From CBDHDN01 sp965261585 (GTDB lineage: Bacteria > Pseudomonadota > Alphaproteobacteria > UBA6615), in assembly GCA_965261585.1 (NCBI GenBank), contig CBDHDN010000001.1:62001-126000 (forward strand): a stretch of 64,000 nucleotides of DNA, given 5' to 3'. The position numbers and the translations under genes were made by a program. Every line of letters begins with the position of its first letter. Positions within the stretch are counted from its first letter, which is position 1. Shown piece by piece: positions 17,747 to 26,610 of this stretch. The notes beneath the pieces were generated by a model, which was not told the origin of the DNA, did no database searches, and was given only the letters and a program-made list of their open reading frames with translations.

Positions 17747-19665
17747 GTTACGGTAGGAATGCGCATTGCTGCGCACCCCCCGCGCAGATCCGGACGTGGT
17801 CGTTGAACCATCCGGCTCCTACCTCGGGTGCTTGACGGCGAACCGCTGGTCCGGCCATGGGTGGCGGATGGAGGCGCGTGGCCACAGGATTTCGGTCATG
17901 CGCTCCAATCGCTTCCAACTAAATCGGGCTCGCTGGGACCGGCGGCGTAGCGCCCGCATCCACCGGCGTTGCAGCCTGCGGAGGAACGCACGGATGAACC
18001 GGCCTGACCCTGGGACGGCAAAGTAGTTGAGCCAGCCATTGCAGACTCGCCCCAGCCACCTACCAACTTCCCAGATGTCGTGGTGCCAGCGCTTGCGAAG
18101 CACCTCGTCGATGCGCGCCAGGGTCCTGTTGACCCGTTTGGCAACCGGTTTGCGACCAAGCCGAAAGCGTCCTCTCAGGGTCGTCGTGCAATAGTGCGTG
18201 AGGCCCAGAAAGTCGAAAGTCTCCGGCTTGCCCACCCCGCGCTGGCGCCGGTTCAAATCCGCGAACCGGCCAAACTCCACGAGGCGGGTCTTGTCCTGGT
18301 GGAGGCTGAGACCGAACCGGGCCAGCCTCTCCCGAACGTCGCGGAGGTACCGCTCCGCATCCCGCTTGTGTTGGAACCCGACAACGATATCGTCAGCGTA
18401 ACGGACGATGATCGCTTCGCCATCCGGGACGTTCGGGCGCCATTTCTTGTGGAACCACACGTCGAGCACGTAATGCAGGAACACGTTCGCCAAGACGGGG
18501 GAGACTATTGCCCCCTGCGGCGTGCCCATACCCGTATCTGCCCATGACCCACTCTCTATGACGCCGGCGTTCAGCCATTTCCGGATCAGACGGATGACCC
18601 GCCTGTCTCCGATGCGGTGCTCTAGGAACGTGATCAACCAATCCCGCGGGATCGTGTCGAAGTACGCCCGGAGGTCTGCATCGACTATCCAGCTGACCTT
18701 GCGCCGTTCTATCCCGAAGGCCAGGGCATCGAGCGCATCGTGCGCCCCCCGCCCCGGTCGGAACCCGTAGCTGAAGCCAAGAAACACCACCTCGTAGATC
18801 GGTGTCAGGATCACATCCACAACCGCCTTCTGGACGACCTTGTCCTCCAGCGCCGCGATCCCGAGCGGTCGTGTCCCCCCGTCCGGCTTGGGTACCTCTA
18901 CCCGCCGAACCGGTGGCGCCCGGTACGCTCCCCCTCTGTGCAGGCGCCGGTGCAGGTCGAGCAGGCGCTCATCCAGACCCTCGCCGTACATGTCCCACGT
19001 AACGCCGTCGACACCGGCTGCTGCGTCCTTCTTCAATGCGAAGTAGGCCGCACCGAGCGCGTCCGGCGTAATGTGGTGGAAGAGCGCAGTGAGACGTTCC
19101 TTCGGGTTTCTCTCTGCAGCTTTCCGTATCCGGGCCGCCGCCTGTGGCACGCTCACCCGACACTGGGTTCGGCGCGTGCTTTGGCAATCCGGATTCCCCT
19201 TGGTTGAGGCCCTTTCCTCCGGCGACTCCGCAGAAGCTCGCGCTCCCTTGTTCGCCGCCCTCACAGGTCGTACGGCCTCATCCGACTTCTTCAAACCGTT
19301 CATCATAGGCTTCGGTTTTCTCCATTCCCTACGCGGCCCCTTTACGACAACCGGGGCAGTTTGAAGACCTCCCAGGGTCCCAACAGAAGGCGTGCGAACG
19401 TGCATGGGTTCTCTGACACCGCGGGGCTCGCCGACATCTCACCAAAACGACGCCTGCAATATTGCCTTCGACCGATCTGAAAGCCTCGGCACCCCGGACC
19501 ATCGCTTTTACGGTGCTCAATAGCCCTGCCCATCCATGCCGCTACCGACGCTTCGCCTGCCCCCTCACGGGAGCCAACGCACGGCTCGCGGAGAAACGTG
19601 GTTCGGTTACTCCTTCGTTCCGGGGGACTTGCACCCCCTACCTTCTGTCAGTTCGCCTGGCGCAC
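17747..19665 (-). mobile_element. Group II intron, copy 2 (1919 bp)
   Basis: It has the same length and order as copy 1 at an exact offset of 2004 bp, with only a handful of base differences (for example near 17908, 18049, 19154 and 19648). The 5' end GTGCGCC is at 19665 and the 3' end is at 17747. The 5' flanks of the two copies share only a short GA(T/C)CTG, which fits the IBS1 pairing sequence. The 3' flanks are unrelated. This supports two separate insertions 85 bp apart, not a tandem duplication. Confidence 0.88.
17819..19306 (-). CDS. ltrA: Group II intron reverse transcriptase/maturase, copy 2
   Basis: The protein is identical to copy 1, including YADD and the maturase domain, with the start chosen at the same MMNGLKKSD position. 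Both genes look functional: no frameshift or stop is seen in either. The nucleotide differences that fall in the gene are silent or lie upstream of the start. Confidence 0.95.
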   Translation of the reverse strand: MMNGLKKSDEAVRPVRAANKGARASAESPEERASTKGNPDCQSTRRTQCRVSVPQAAARIRKAAERNPKERLTALFHHITPDALGAAYFALKKDAAAGVDGVTWDMYGEGLDERLLDLHRRLHRGGAYRAPPVRRVEVPKPDGGTRPLGIAALEDKVVQKAVVDVILTPIYEVVFLGFSYGFRPGRGAHDALDALAFGIERRKVSWIVDADLRAYFDTIPRDWLITFLEHRIGDRRVIRLIRKWLNAGVIESGSWADTGMGTPQGAIVSPVLANVFLHYVLDVWFHKKWRPNVPDGEAIIVRYADDIVVGFQHKRDAERYLRDVRERLARFGLSLHQDKTRLVEFGRFADLNRRQRGVGKPETFDFLGLTHYCTTTLRGRFRLGRKPVAKRVNRTLARIDEVLRKRWHHDIWEVGRWLGRVCNGWLNYFAVPGSGRFIRAFLRRLQRRWMRALRRRSQRARFSWKRLERMTEILWPRASIRHPWPDQRFAVKHPR

Positions 19666-19822
19666 CAGGTCGTGCATGCCCAGGATCGTGACCGAGGTGA
19701 AGGTCAAAGGCGACATTACCGATGAACAAATAGAGACCATCGAGCGTCTGATTCACTATTCGCCGGTCCACGGCATGGTGGAGTACGGAAACACCGTCGA
19801 GAGTAGCGTCACGAGGATCTAG

Positions 19823-21427
19823 CCCGGATATTTCATGATGCGAATGATTGTGTCCTGTTGGGCCGGTCATCTGTCTCGAATGAGGCGAATCGGGATGGGT
19901 TTTGACCGGGGTTCATGGCCGCGGTGCAGGAGCGAAGCATTACGGTGTTCGGTGGCGGCGAGCGGTCGCGTTTACTGGTTGCCGCGGCACGGCATTGGGA
20001 TCGTGTAAGGGACCGAAGGGGCGGCCGCTATCCTGGTTCGAGCCTGGTGGCGACCAGTGTGAACAGGGCCTGATCGGGACAGGCCGAGGAGAGCAGGAAG
20101 CGGACCCGACGGGTGTTGCGGATGACGACGGCGCCGATCTTGAGCAAGCGCAGGCGGATCGTGCCGACCTGGGCGCGGGCGGCCTCGGTGACGGCGAGGC
20201 CGAAGCGCCGGATCGCCGTCATCAGCACGTAGGCGAGACTGGCCAGGAGCAGGCGGAACTGGTTCGGCCACCAGCGATGGGCCGAGGTGCGGTCAGAGAA
20301 CAGCTCGAACTGCTCCTTGATGCGGTTCTCCATGTCGCCGCGGGCACAGTAGAGCATGTCGTAGAGCGCCATGCCGTCACCGGCGAGGCTGGTCACCACG
20401 AAGCGCGGGTTGGCGCCGCGGGCGGTGTGTTCGAGGCGCGCGATGGACGCGCCGCTCGCGGTTCCACGTCCCGGCGCCATAGCGGAGTTCGGCGAAGTGC
20501 CGTTGCTTGTCGCCGGTCGTGGCGAACAGTGCGCGCGCCTGGGCCATCACGGGCGTCGCCAGCGCCTCCAGCCGCTTGTTCCTGGCCAGGCCGATGATGT
20601 AGTCGACGCCGTGACGCTCGCACCACGACAGCATGCGCCAGCGGCAGAAGCCGGAGTCCGCCCGCACGATGATGCGCACGGCGGGCCAGGCCAGGCGCAG
20701 CCGCCGCACCAGCAGCTTCAGCACTGCACCGGCATGCTTCGCCGGGTCGATGTCCGAGCGTCGCAGGTAGGCCGCCAGCAGATGATCGCCGGCGAACACG
20801 TAAAGCGGCAGGAAGCAGTAGTGGTCGTAGTAGCCATGGAAGAACCGGCCTTCTTGATGGCCGTGAACCGGGTCGTCCGTGGCATCGAAGTCGAGCACGA
20901 TCTCGGCTGGCGGATCACCATGCGCGGCGATGAAGGCATCCGCCAGGACCTCGTGGATCGCCCACGCCCAGCTCGCCTCGGCCTGGTTCTCGAAGCGGCA
21001 CAGCGGCGGCGCGCTGGCCAGCGCCCGGTCCTGCCCCGTCGCCGTCTGCACCGCCACATCGTGGCGCAGCTCGGTGTGATCGTTCAGATCCTCATAGCCC
21101 AGCGCGATCGCGAACACCCGCTGGCGCAGCATGTCGACGAAGCGATGCCTGACCTTGCCGCGCTGGCGCCTGTCGCCGAGCCGACGCGCCACCGCCGCCG
21201 TCAGACCCAACCGCCGGTCCGCCTGGCGTAACAGCAGCACGCCGCCGTTGCTCGTCACATCGCCGCCGTCAAACGCCGCCTCGATCCGCCGCTTGCGGCA
21301 GACTGGAAACAGCACCGTCTCAGGGGTACAATTCGTCACCGCCGGGCTCCTGCGTTTGATCCGATCTAGGCAATTGAATCATAACGCATATTGGGAGTTC
21401 GGCGGTGCCTTTCGTGAATCTTCCAGG
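19823..21427 (-). mobile_element. IS1380-family element, copy 1
   Basis: The ends are imperfect inverted repeats: left CCCGGATATTTCATGA, right (reverse strand) CCTGGAAGATTCACGA. They are flanked by a 4-bp direct repeat CTAG (19819-19822 and 21428-21431), the duplication size of this family. Length is 1605 bp. It landed at the end of the osmC-like gene and 50 bp upstream of the EthD-like gene. Its transposase is frameshifted, so the copy is not autonomous. Confidence 0.88.
20028..21339 (-). pseudogene. IS1380-family transposase, frameshifted
   Basis: It starts at GTG 21339 (preceded by CAGGAGCCCGGCG). The first frame runs to about 20447 and carries IEAAFDGGDVTSNGG, VLDFDATDDPVHG, RFFHGYYDHYCFLPLY and IIVRADSGF. 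Homology then continues in another frame (ARLEHTARGANPRFVVTSL, YCARGDMENRIKEQ) to 20028. One extra C in the run that encodes RERRV near 20447 explains the shift. DDE residues are present, but the protein is broken. Confidence 0.9.
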
Positions 21428-21482
21428 CTAGCTGACGGGCAACGGCCCGATGTGAAAACGTCGGGCCGTCGCAGCCGCGAAC

Positions 21483-21809
21483 ATGTTCAAGGTTTTGATT
21501 CTGTTCGGCTCGCCGGCCGACGAAGTTACGTTCGATAGATACTTCGAAGCCACGCACCGCCCGATTTTGCGAGATCTTCCTAATCTGCAGGCCTTGGAGA
21601 TCAATCGGGTTGCGGGCGCGATGAACGGAGGACCGGCCTTTTACCTCGTGACGGAGCTGGTCTTCGCCAGCGAGGACGCGCTGCAGGATGGGCTCAACTC
21701 CAAGGCCGGGCAAACGATGGCGCGCGATTACGCGAACTTTGCCTCAGGTGGGGTCACAGTCCTGCTCTGTACGTCACTCCGTGTCACATCCGATGGCAGC
21801 GTGGCCTGA
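21483..21809 (+). CDS. EthD-domain protein
   Basis: 108 aa, the size of the dimeric alpha-beta barrel EthD family. Typical features are FKVLILFGSPADEVTFDRYFEATHRPIL at the start, then VTELVFASEDALQDGLNS and a DYANFASGGVTVL end. EthD proteins act in degradation or polyketide-type chemistry as small cyclase-like or accessory proteins; the substrate here is unknown. The IS1380 copy ends 55 bp upstream, so the native promoter may have been cut off. Confidence 0.82.
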   Translation: MFKVLILFGSPADEVTFDRYFEATHRPILRDLPNLQALEINRVAGAMNGGPAFYLVTELVFASEDALQDGLNSKAGQTMARDYANFASGGVTVLLCTSLRVTSDGSVA

Positions 21810-22008
21810 GGCTCGTCCCTGGAGGCTCCGATGAAAGTCCTTCGGCGATGTGCACGGTGGCGAACTTGACCGGCTTGTCTGTCGCGACGTCTCTTGCGTT
21901 GAGTGGCGCAATGCGTAGGGCTTGGCGTCGGGGAATTACGACGCCGGCGTGCAACGGTCGAAGTCGATCACTCCGGCAAAGCGCATCGCCTGGGTTGGCC
22001 GAGTGTCA

Positions 22009-22677
22009 TCAGGCGGTGGCCTCGGGCCCCTGCTGGATCATGTCGTCGACGTCGATCTTCAGCGAATCGGCAATGATGTCGAGAAAAGCGCCGGTCGCTG
22101 CAAGCCCGACGATCTCGACGATCTCGGCGTCGCTGATGCCCTGCGCGCGGATGTCGTCGTAGTCGGCTTGGCCGAGCGCGCCGGGCGATCTGGCGGCCTT
22201 GCGCGCAAAGCGGACGATGGCCTGGACGCGTTCCGGCGTCACCGCCTCGAGATTCTCAGTGAGCGCCGCCAGCGTGTCCTCGTCGACGCCGACCGTGCGG
22301 CAGGTGAGCTTGTGGAAGGAGCCGCAATAGTTGCAGCGGTTTGCCGACGCGATCGCGTAGAGCACCATGCTGACGATCGGCTTCGGCAGGGTCGAGTTCA
22401 GGTAAAGCTCACCCAAAAGCGCGACCGTCGCACGCAACGCGTTGGGGGCGTTCGCCAGCGCCTTGTCGATGTTCGGAACCACGGGAATCTGCATCTCGCG
22501 CTTGATCCCCTCGTAGATCTCCTTGATCTCCTCGCTCGCCTCGTCCTCTTCCACGAGCGGAACCGGATCGGTCAGCGGCGCCGCGATGACCGGCGGCGCT
22601 TCGGCCGGCGCCGGTGATTGGGCCGGTGCCGGGCTGCTTGCACCGTTGCCGCCGAAAAGCCGTTGCAGAAAGCTCAT
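22009..22677 (-). CDS. AhpD-like carboxymuconolactone decarboxylase family protein
   Basis: 222 aa from the ATG at 22677; the in-frame region upstream is a shadow of the ABC permease. A low-complexity N-terminal part rich in Pro, Ala and Glu (about residues 10-50) precedes the AhpD-like helical domain. That domain has the redox motif RCNYCGSFH (Cys-x-x-Cys and His). Such proteins act as alkylhydroperoxidases. It is downstream of, and in the same orientation as, the ABC permease gene, 242 bp away with a hairpin between them, so it probably has its own promoter. Confidence 0.85.
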   Translation of the reverse strand: MSFLQRLFGGNGASSPAPAQSPAPAEAPPVIAAPLTDPVPLVEEDEASEEIKEIYEGIKREMQIPVVPNIDKALANAPNALRATVALLGELYLNSTLPKPIVSMVLYAIASANRCNYCGSFHKLTCRTVGVDEDTLAALTENLEAVTPERVQAIVRFARKAARSPGALGQADYDDIRAQGISDAEIVEIVGLAATGAFLDIIADSLKIDVDDMIQQGPEATA

Positions 22678-22842
22678 GATGCCCCCCCCCCTCAAAAAAG
22701 GTTGTACGCCGCCATGCATCGCAGAATCGATTTCCGAAGCAGCGACGTGTGACACACCACGTAGAAGAATGTCAGAACAATTCGGATTCCACCATGGTAC
22801 CAGCTGAGTGCTTGTTGGTCGACAAGACCGGTGTCTATATCC

Positions 22843-22880
22843 GCTGCGTCGGTCGGCAAAATCGTCGGCGCCGACGCAGC
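22843..22880 (-). terminator. Candidate hairpin downstream of the ABC permease gene
   Basis: A perfect 10-bp inverted repeat, GCTGCGTCGG at 22843-22852 and CCGACGCAGC at 22871-22880, with an 18-base loop, lies 40 bp past the permease stop on the minus strand. No U-run follows, so a rho-independent terminator is only possible. Confidence 0.4.
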
Positions 22881-22919
22881 CGATCATCGCCACCTCGGCA
22901 CTGTGACGCCGCGCTTGCG

Positions 22920-23846
22920 CTACTTGCCTACGCCGGCGGTCAGGCCCTGGATGATGTAGCGTTCGAGGACGATGCCGACGATCACGAGCGGGGCGATCGC
23001 CGAGGCCGAAAGCGCCGCCATGGACCACCAGTTGATGCCTTGCGAGCCGGTCTGACTGGCCACCATGACAGGCAGCGTCTTCGCGCCGGAGCTGGTCAGC
23101 AGGGCGGCAAAGAAATACTCGTTCCAGGACAGCACGAGGGCGAGGATGAAGGCGGCCACCATGCCCGGCAGGGCGAGCGGCAGCACGATGCGATAGAACG
23201 CGACCCAGATCGTGGCGCCGTCGCAAAACGCGGCTTCCTCGAGCTCGACGGGGATCTTGAGGAACTGGTCGCGCATGATCCAGATGACGATCGGCAGCAC
23301 CATCAGCGCGTAGAGCAGGATCAGCCCGATACGCGTGTCCAGCAGCGGCAGCTCCTTGTAGAGAACCAGAAACGGCAGGGCCAGGACGACCGGCGGCAGG
23401 ATCAGCTGCGACAGAAAGAAGAACGAGATGTCCTTGTTGCGCAGCGGCCCGAACTTGTACGGGAAGCGGGTGAGCCCGTAGGCGGCGAGCGATCCGATCA
23501 CGACCGCCAGCAGCGATGCACCGACGGATGCTATGGCGCTGTTGGCGAACCGCTTGAGGAACTCCTCGCGGACGGTCGACGTGCCGAAAATCGTATCCGG
23601 CGACAGTCCGAGCGACCGCCACCCCTTCCAAGCCGGCTGAAAGTCGACCCAGGGGATCAAGTAACCTTGGGTCACGTCGACCGCGGTCTTGAGGGACGTC
23701 GATAGCGTCCAATAGATTGGAAACAACGAGATGAACGCCCAGACGATCAGGGCGCCATAGATGAGCACACGCATCGAGACGTTGCGAGCGCGTTGCGCCA
23801 GCTCGCGCTCGCTCACGCGCGCAAGCGCCGGTGCGTACGTGGCCAA
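22920..23846 (-). CDS. ABC transporter permease, carbohydrate (MalG-like) type
   Basis: 308 aa with six predicted membrane segments. The conserved cytoplasmic EAA loop is EEAAFCDGATIWVAFYRIVLPLALPG, typical of CUT1 family inner-membrane permeases for sugars or polyols. A long N-terminal periplasmic loop follows the first membrane helix. No partner permease, binding protein or ATPase is next to it: the DNA upstream is a truncated Sel1 gene, so the gene appears to be the remaining end of a deleted transporter operon. The reading frame itself is intact. Confidence 0.9.
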   Translation of the reverse strand: MATYAPALARVSERELAQRARNVSMRVLIYGALIVWAFISLFPIYWTLSTSLKTAVDVTQGYLIPWVDFQPAWKGWRSLGLSPDTIFGTSTVREEFLKRFANSAIASVGASLLAVVIGSLAAYGLTRFPYKFGPLRNKDISFFFLSQLILPPVVLALPFLVLYKELPLLDTRIGLILLYALMVLPIVIWIMRDQFLKIPVELEEAAFCDGATIWVAFYRIVLPLALPGMVAAFILALVLSWNEYFFAALLTSSGAKTLPVMVASQTGSQGINWWSMAALSASAIAPLVIVGIVLERYIIQGLTAGVGK

Positions 23847-23889
23847 CTCAGACGCTCCCTTCGGCGCCGCTCACGAGGATCACCGTTGA

Positions 23890-24247
23890 GCTGGTGCCAG
23901 GAACCGCAGGGGGGGTGTCCGGCGGCCGCCTCGCCGCCCTGATAGTAGGGCCAGCCCAGGCTGAACTGGGCGGCACGCAGGCCGGCGGCCGCCGCCTTCT
24001 CGCACCAGCGCACCGCTTCGGCATAGTCGCGGCCAACGCCGATGCCCTGGGTGTAGAGCATGCCCAGCATGTACTGGGCCTCGGGATCGCCCTGGTTGGC
24101 CAGCGGTCGCGAGGCCGCCAGCGTGGCCGCATAGTCGCCTCGTTTATAGGCATCGATGCCGCCGGAAAAGTCGGCCGCAGCCGGCGCCGACGCCGTTCCA
24201 AGCAGCAGGGCTGTAGCGACCAGAGTGGCGTATCACGATCGACCCAT
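23890..24247 (-). pseudogene. Sel1-repeat protein, 5' part with a nonsense codon
   Basis: A good ribosome binding site (GGAGGCCGGT) precedes ATG at 24247. Five codons in, a TGA at 24233-24235 interrupts a signal peptide (YATLVATALLLGTASAPAAA). After it the frame stays open with DFSGGIDAYKRGDYAATLA, then the Sel1/TPR pattern AQYMLGMLYTQGIGVGRDYAEAVRWCEKAA. Similarity stops near 23890, where the DNA joins the start region of the ABC permease. So it has both a stop and a 3' deletion. A C-terminal Sel1 piece sits at 28805-28990. Confidence 0.8.
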
Positions 24248-24294
24248 ACCGGCCTCCATAATCGCTATGTTGTCGTCGCGTCGCCGCGGCTCAG

Positions 24295-24795
24295 TCAGGC
24301 GATCAGGTCGTGCACCTGAACGCTGCTGTCGGCATGGCGCAGCAGCGCCGTGCAGACGCGTTTCTCCTGACGGCTGTCGCCGACGGCGACGCAGACCAGC
24401 ACCGCGCCCTGTTTGATCGCGTCGATGAGCGAGCCGTGCAGACTGAGACCGGCCAGGGCCCGCCACAGCTTCGCCGCGGCCATCCCGTCCGACACCAGAA
24501 GCGGCGCCGCCAGGCCGTCCTCGACCTCAACGAAGCGCGACCACCTGGCGACCGGGCCGGCGCCGTAGGGGTCGGGCCACGCTACGCGGTACCGGCGTCC
24601 GCCACCGCGCCGGCCTGGATCGCCGTCGACGGAACAGCGAAAGCGCCGTTCCAGCGTCGGCCGGTCCGTCATCAGGGTGACGCCCGACGGCGCGACCCCG
24701 GAGGCCTCCAGTTCGCCGGCGGCGCGTTGCAGCGATTCCAGGTCGTGGAAGACACCGACCGCGACCCGAGCCATCCGATAGGTCAGCCAGTCCAT
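24295..24795 (-). CDS. Hypothetical protein, stress-protein-like N-terminus
   Basis: 166 aa from MDWLTYRMARVAVGVF at 24795. The first 40 residues (VAVGVFHDLESLQRAAGELEASGV) resemble the fold found in general-stress-protein-17M-like and related small proteins. The rest is not recognised. It follows the Crp/Fnr gene by 61 bp on the same strand and may be co-transcribed with it. Function unknown. Confidence 0.6.
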   Translation of the reverse strand: MDWLTYRMARVAVGVFHDLESLQRAAGELEASGVAPSGVTLMTDRPTLERRFRCSVDGDPGRRGGGRRYRVAWPDPYGAGPVARWSRFVEVEDGLAAPLLVSDGMAAAKLWRALAGLSLHGSLIDAIKQGAVLVCVAVGDSRQEKRVCTALLRHADSSVQVHDLIA

Positions 24796-24856
24796 CGCTC
24801 GCCCACCTGCTGCTCGGCCCGTGCCCCGGCCCCCGGCTGCCTGCGCCAGCATCGGA

Positions 24857-25591
24857 CTAGTGCGCGAACGCCGTTTCGGCGCCGGTCGCCAGGTCGAACA
24901 GCCGATCCGCGTCGCGGACGGCGACGGTGTTGCGAGGGCACAGCTGGATGACGCCGATAGTCTTCAGCTTCGTGATCGTGCGGCTGACGGTCTCCGTCGT
25001 CAGGCCCAGATAGTCGGCGATGTCGCTGCGCACCATGGGGATGTGGAGCAGCAGCGGGTCGTCGCCGCGCTCCTCGTTCGCCTCGGACAGTCGCTGCAGG
25101 AACGAGGCGACCTTCTCGGCGCTCGACTTGCGGCCTAACAGCAGCATCTGCTCCTGCGCCGTCACCAGCTCGTGCGTCGTCAACGCCAGCAGGCTGCGGC
25201 CGAGGCCCGGCACCTCATCGGCCATACGGTCGAGCTGGCTGATCGGGAAACGGCCGAGCTTCACATCCGTCACGGCCTCGGCCGTGTAGACATAGTCGCC
25301 GTGGAGCACGAGTCCGAACAGCTGACCCGGATAGAGGAAGCCGGTGATCTGCTGGCGGCCGTCGGGCAGCAGCTTGCAGAGCTTCAGCACACCGGCGATC
25401 ACCTCGTACACGTAGCGGCCGGGGTCGCCTTCGTAGAAGACGGTCTGACGGGCCCGGCAGGCCTGGCGCGAGCTGATGCCGGCGACGCGGTCCGAGACCC
25501 GCGCGTCCAGGCCACGGCAAATGACCGACGGTATCTGGCTGGCGATCGCTACGTCGTGGGTGCTGTGCTCTAACATCTTCCTGTTCCTCAC
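24857..25591 (-). CDS. Crp/Fnr-family transcriptional regulator (FixK/Dnr-like)
   Basis: 244 aa. The N-terminal cyclic-nucleotide-binding-like fold contains VFYEGDPGRYVYEVIAGVLKL and LPDGRQQITGFLYPGQLFGL. The C-terminal helix-turn-helix contains SDIADYLGLTTETVSRTITKLKTIGVI, whose recognition helix (E-x-x-SR) is the Fnr type that reads TTGAT-N4-ATCAA. The four-Cys iron-sulfur cluster of Fnr is missing: only two cysteines lie in the first 50 residues. A FixK- or Dnr-like role in micro-oxic control is therefore likely. It is divergent from the response regulator at 25738. Confidence 0.93.
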   Translation of the reverse strand: MRNRKMLEHSTHDVAIASQIPSVICRGLDARVSDRVAGISSRQACRARQTVFYEGDPGRYVYEVIAGVLKLCKLLPDGRQQITGFLYPGQLFGLVLHGDYVYTAEAVTDVKLGRFPISQLDRMADEVPGLGRSLLALTTHELVTAQEQMLLLGRKSSAEKVASFLQRLSEANEERGDDPLLLHIPMVRSDIADYLGLTTETVSRTITKLKTIGVIQLCPRNTVAVRDADRLFDLATGAETAFAH

Positions 25592-25696
25592 TCGGCTGGT
25601 TCGCCCTTTTGGCGTCTTCTTGTGTGAGAAAGATGCCGTTCGCGTGTAACCGGCGGATGTCAGCAGCGCCTGGATTTGGTAGCAAAGGGCAACGGT

Positions 25697-25716
25697 TTGT
25701 CACAGATTGTGACAGG
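25697..25716 (+). promoter_or_regulatory. Candidate operator between the Crp/Fnr and response-regulator genes
   Basis: Two adjacent 10-base copies TTGTCACAGA and TTGTGACAGG form a direct repeat. The same bases also hold a perfect palindrome TGTCACA-GAT-TGTGACA (25698-25714). OmpR-family regulators bind direct repeats spaced by one helical turn, so autoregulation by the downstream response regulator is possible. The site lies 22 bp before its start codon. Confidence 0.55.
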
Positions 25717-25737
25717 CGTATTCACACGCTGAGGCCG

Positions 25738-26469
25738 ATGCCCGAATCCGCAAGCATCCTGGTCGTCGACGACGACGCGCGCATACGCGACATCCTGGTG
25801 CGCTACTTGACCGACGAGGGGTTCGCGGTGCGGGGGGCCGGCGACGGCGCGGCGATGCGGGCCGCCATGGCCGCGGCCACGCCCGACTTGGTGATGCTGG
25901 ACCTCGTCATGCCCCACGAGGACGGCCTGACCCTGGCGCGCGAGCTGCGTGCCGCCCCCGACATCCCGATCGTCATGATCACCGGCAAGGGCGAGGTCGT
26001 CGACCGCGTCGTCGGCTTGGAGGTCGGCGCCGACGACTACATTACGAAGCCCTTTCACCTGCGCGAGGTGCTGGCCCGCATCCGCACGGTCCTGCGCCGG
26101 TCGGCATCGGCTCAGGCGGAGCCGGCGGCGGCGGCGAGGGCGGACTCCGGCGAGTGCGTGGGGTTCTCGCATTGGCGCTTCGACATGGCGAAACGTGAGT
26201 TGTCAGCGGCGGACGGCGCACCGGTCGCACTGACGACGGGTGAGTTCAATCTGCTGCGCGCGTTCGTCAGCCACCCCAACCGGCCGCTGAACCGTTACCA
26301 GCTGATGGACCTGTCGCGCGACCGCGACTGGACGCCGTTCGACCGCAGCATCGACACCCAGGTCGGCCGTCTGCGTAAGAAGATCGAAGCCGACCCCAAG
26401 GACCCGCAGCTGATCAAGACCGTGCGCGGCGTCGGCTACGTCTTCACCGCCGACGTCAAGCCGGCGTAG
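25738..26469 (+). CDS. OmpR-family response regulator
   Basis: 243 aa from the ATG at 25738 (MPESASILVVDDDAR). The receiver domain has the acidic pair DDD near residue 11, phospho-acceptor Asp55 (LVMLDLVMP) and Lys104 (YITKPFHL). The C-terminal winged helix is the OmpR type (LTTGEFNLLRAFVSHPNRPLNRYQLM, ending IKTVRGVGYVFTADV). No histidine kinase gene adjoins; the DNA to the right is a chimera of fragments, so a kinase may have been lost or lies elsewhere. Confidence 0.95.
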   Translation: MPESASILVVDDDARIRDILVRYLTDEGFAVRGAGDGAAMRAAMAAATPDLVMLDLVMPHEDGLTLARELRAAPDIPIVMITGKGEVVDRVVGLEVGADDYITKPFHLREVLARIRTVLRRSASAQAEPAAAARADSGECVGFSHWRFDMAKRELSAADGAPVALTTGEFNLLRAFVSHPNRPLNRYQLMDLSRDRDWTPFDRSIDTQVGRLRKKIEADPKDPQLIKTVRGVGYVFTADVKPA

Positions 26470-26499
26470 ATCATGTAGGTAACTTGAATTGGAGATTCT

Positions 26500-26610
26500 A
26501 TGACAAAGACAAATATAGGCCGCGGTATTTTTGCGCTCATCGCTTTATTCTTTATTGGAACAGGCTTGATAGTGATGTTTGATCCAACCCGCATACTTGA
26601 TCACCTGTTG
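26500..26610 (+). pseudogene. 5' fragment of a small membrane protein gene (AT-rich)
   Basis: The first 35 codons, MTKTNIGRGIFALIALFF then GTGLIVMFDP, look like the start of a small integral membrane protein (DUF4345-like). The codon use is far more AT-rich than the surroundings. At about 26605 the frame runs into the 3' end of the ParB-like gene read backwards and loses all similarity. It is a truncated, probably acquired, gene. Confidence 0.55.

Larger units (their letters stand above)
17697..19822 (+). pseudogene. OsmC-like gene remnant, split antisense by group II intron copy 2
   Basis: Two exonic pieces on the plus strand, 17697-17746 and 19666-19822, are separated by intron copy 2. Joined, they read ADIDPSVLFEVKGPES then HRSCMPRIVTEVKVKG and end in PVHGMVEYGNTVESSVTRI, the C-terminal half of an OsmC/YhfA-type peroxidase-like protein. 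The intron is in the opposite orientation, so it cannot be spliced from the osmC transcript. The N-terminal half is missing; the DNA to the left is a kinase remnant. The stop codon TAG lies inside the CTAG duplication of the IS1380 element that follows. Confidence 0.7.

Noticed and set aside
22871..22886. 15-base identity CCGACGCAGCCGATC with 2641-2655
   Set aside because: The match does not extend beyond 15 bases and is expected by chance in GC-rich DNA of this length.
22680..23712. Long minus-strand ORF continuous with the AhpD-like gene (to 23712)
   Set aside because: The upstream part is a frame shadow of the ABC permease and has the Arg/Pro/Ala-rich composition of GC-rich shadow frames; the real start is ATG 22677.
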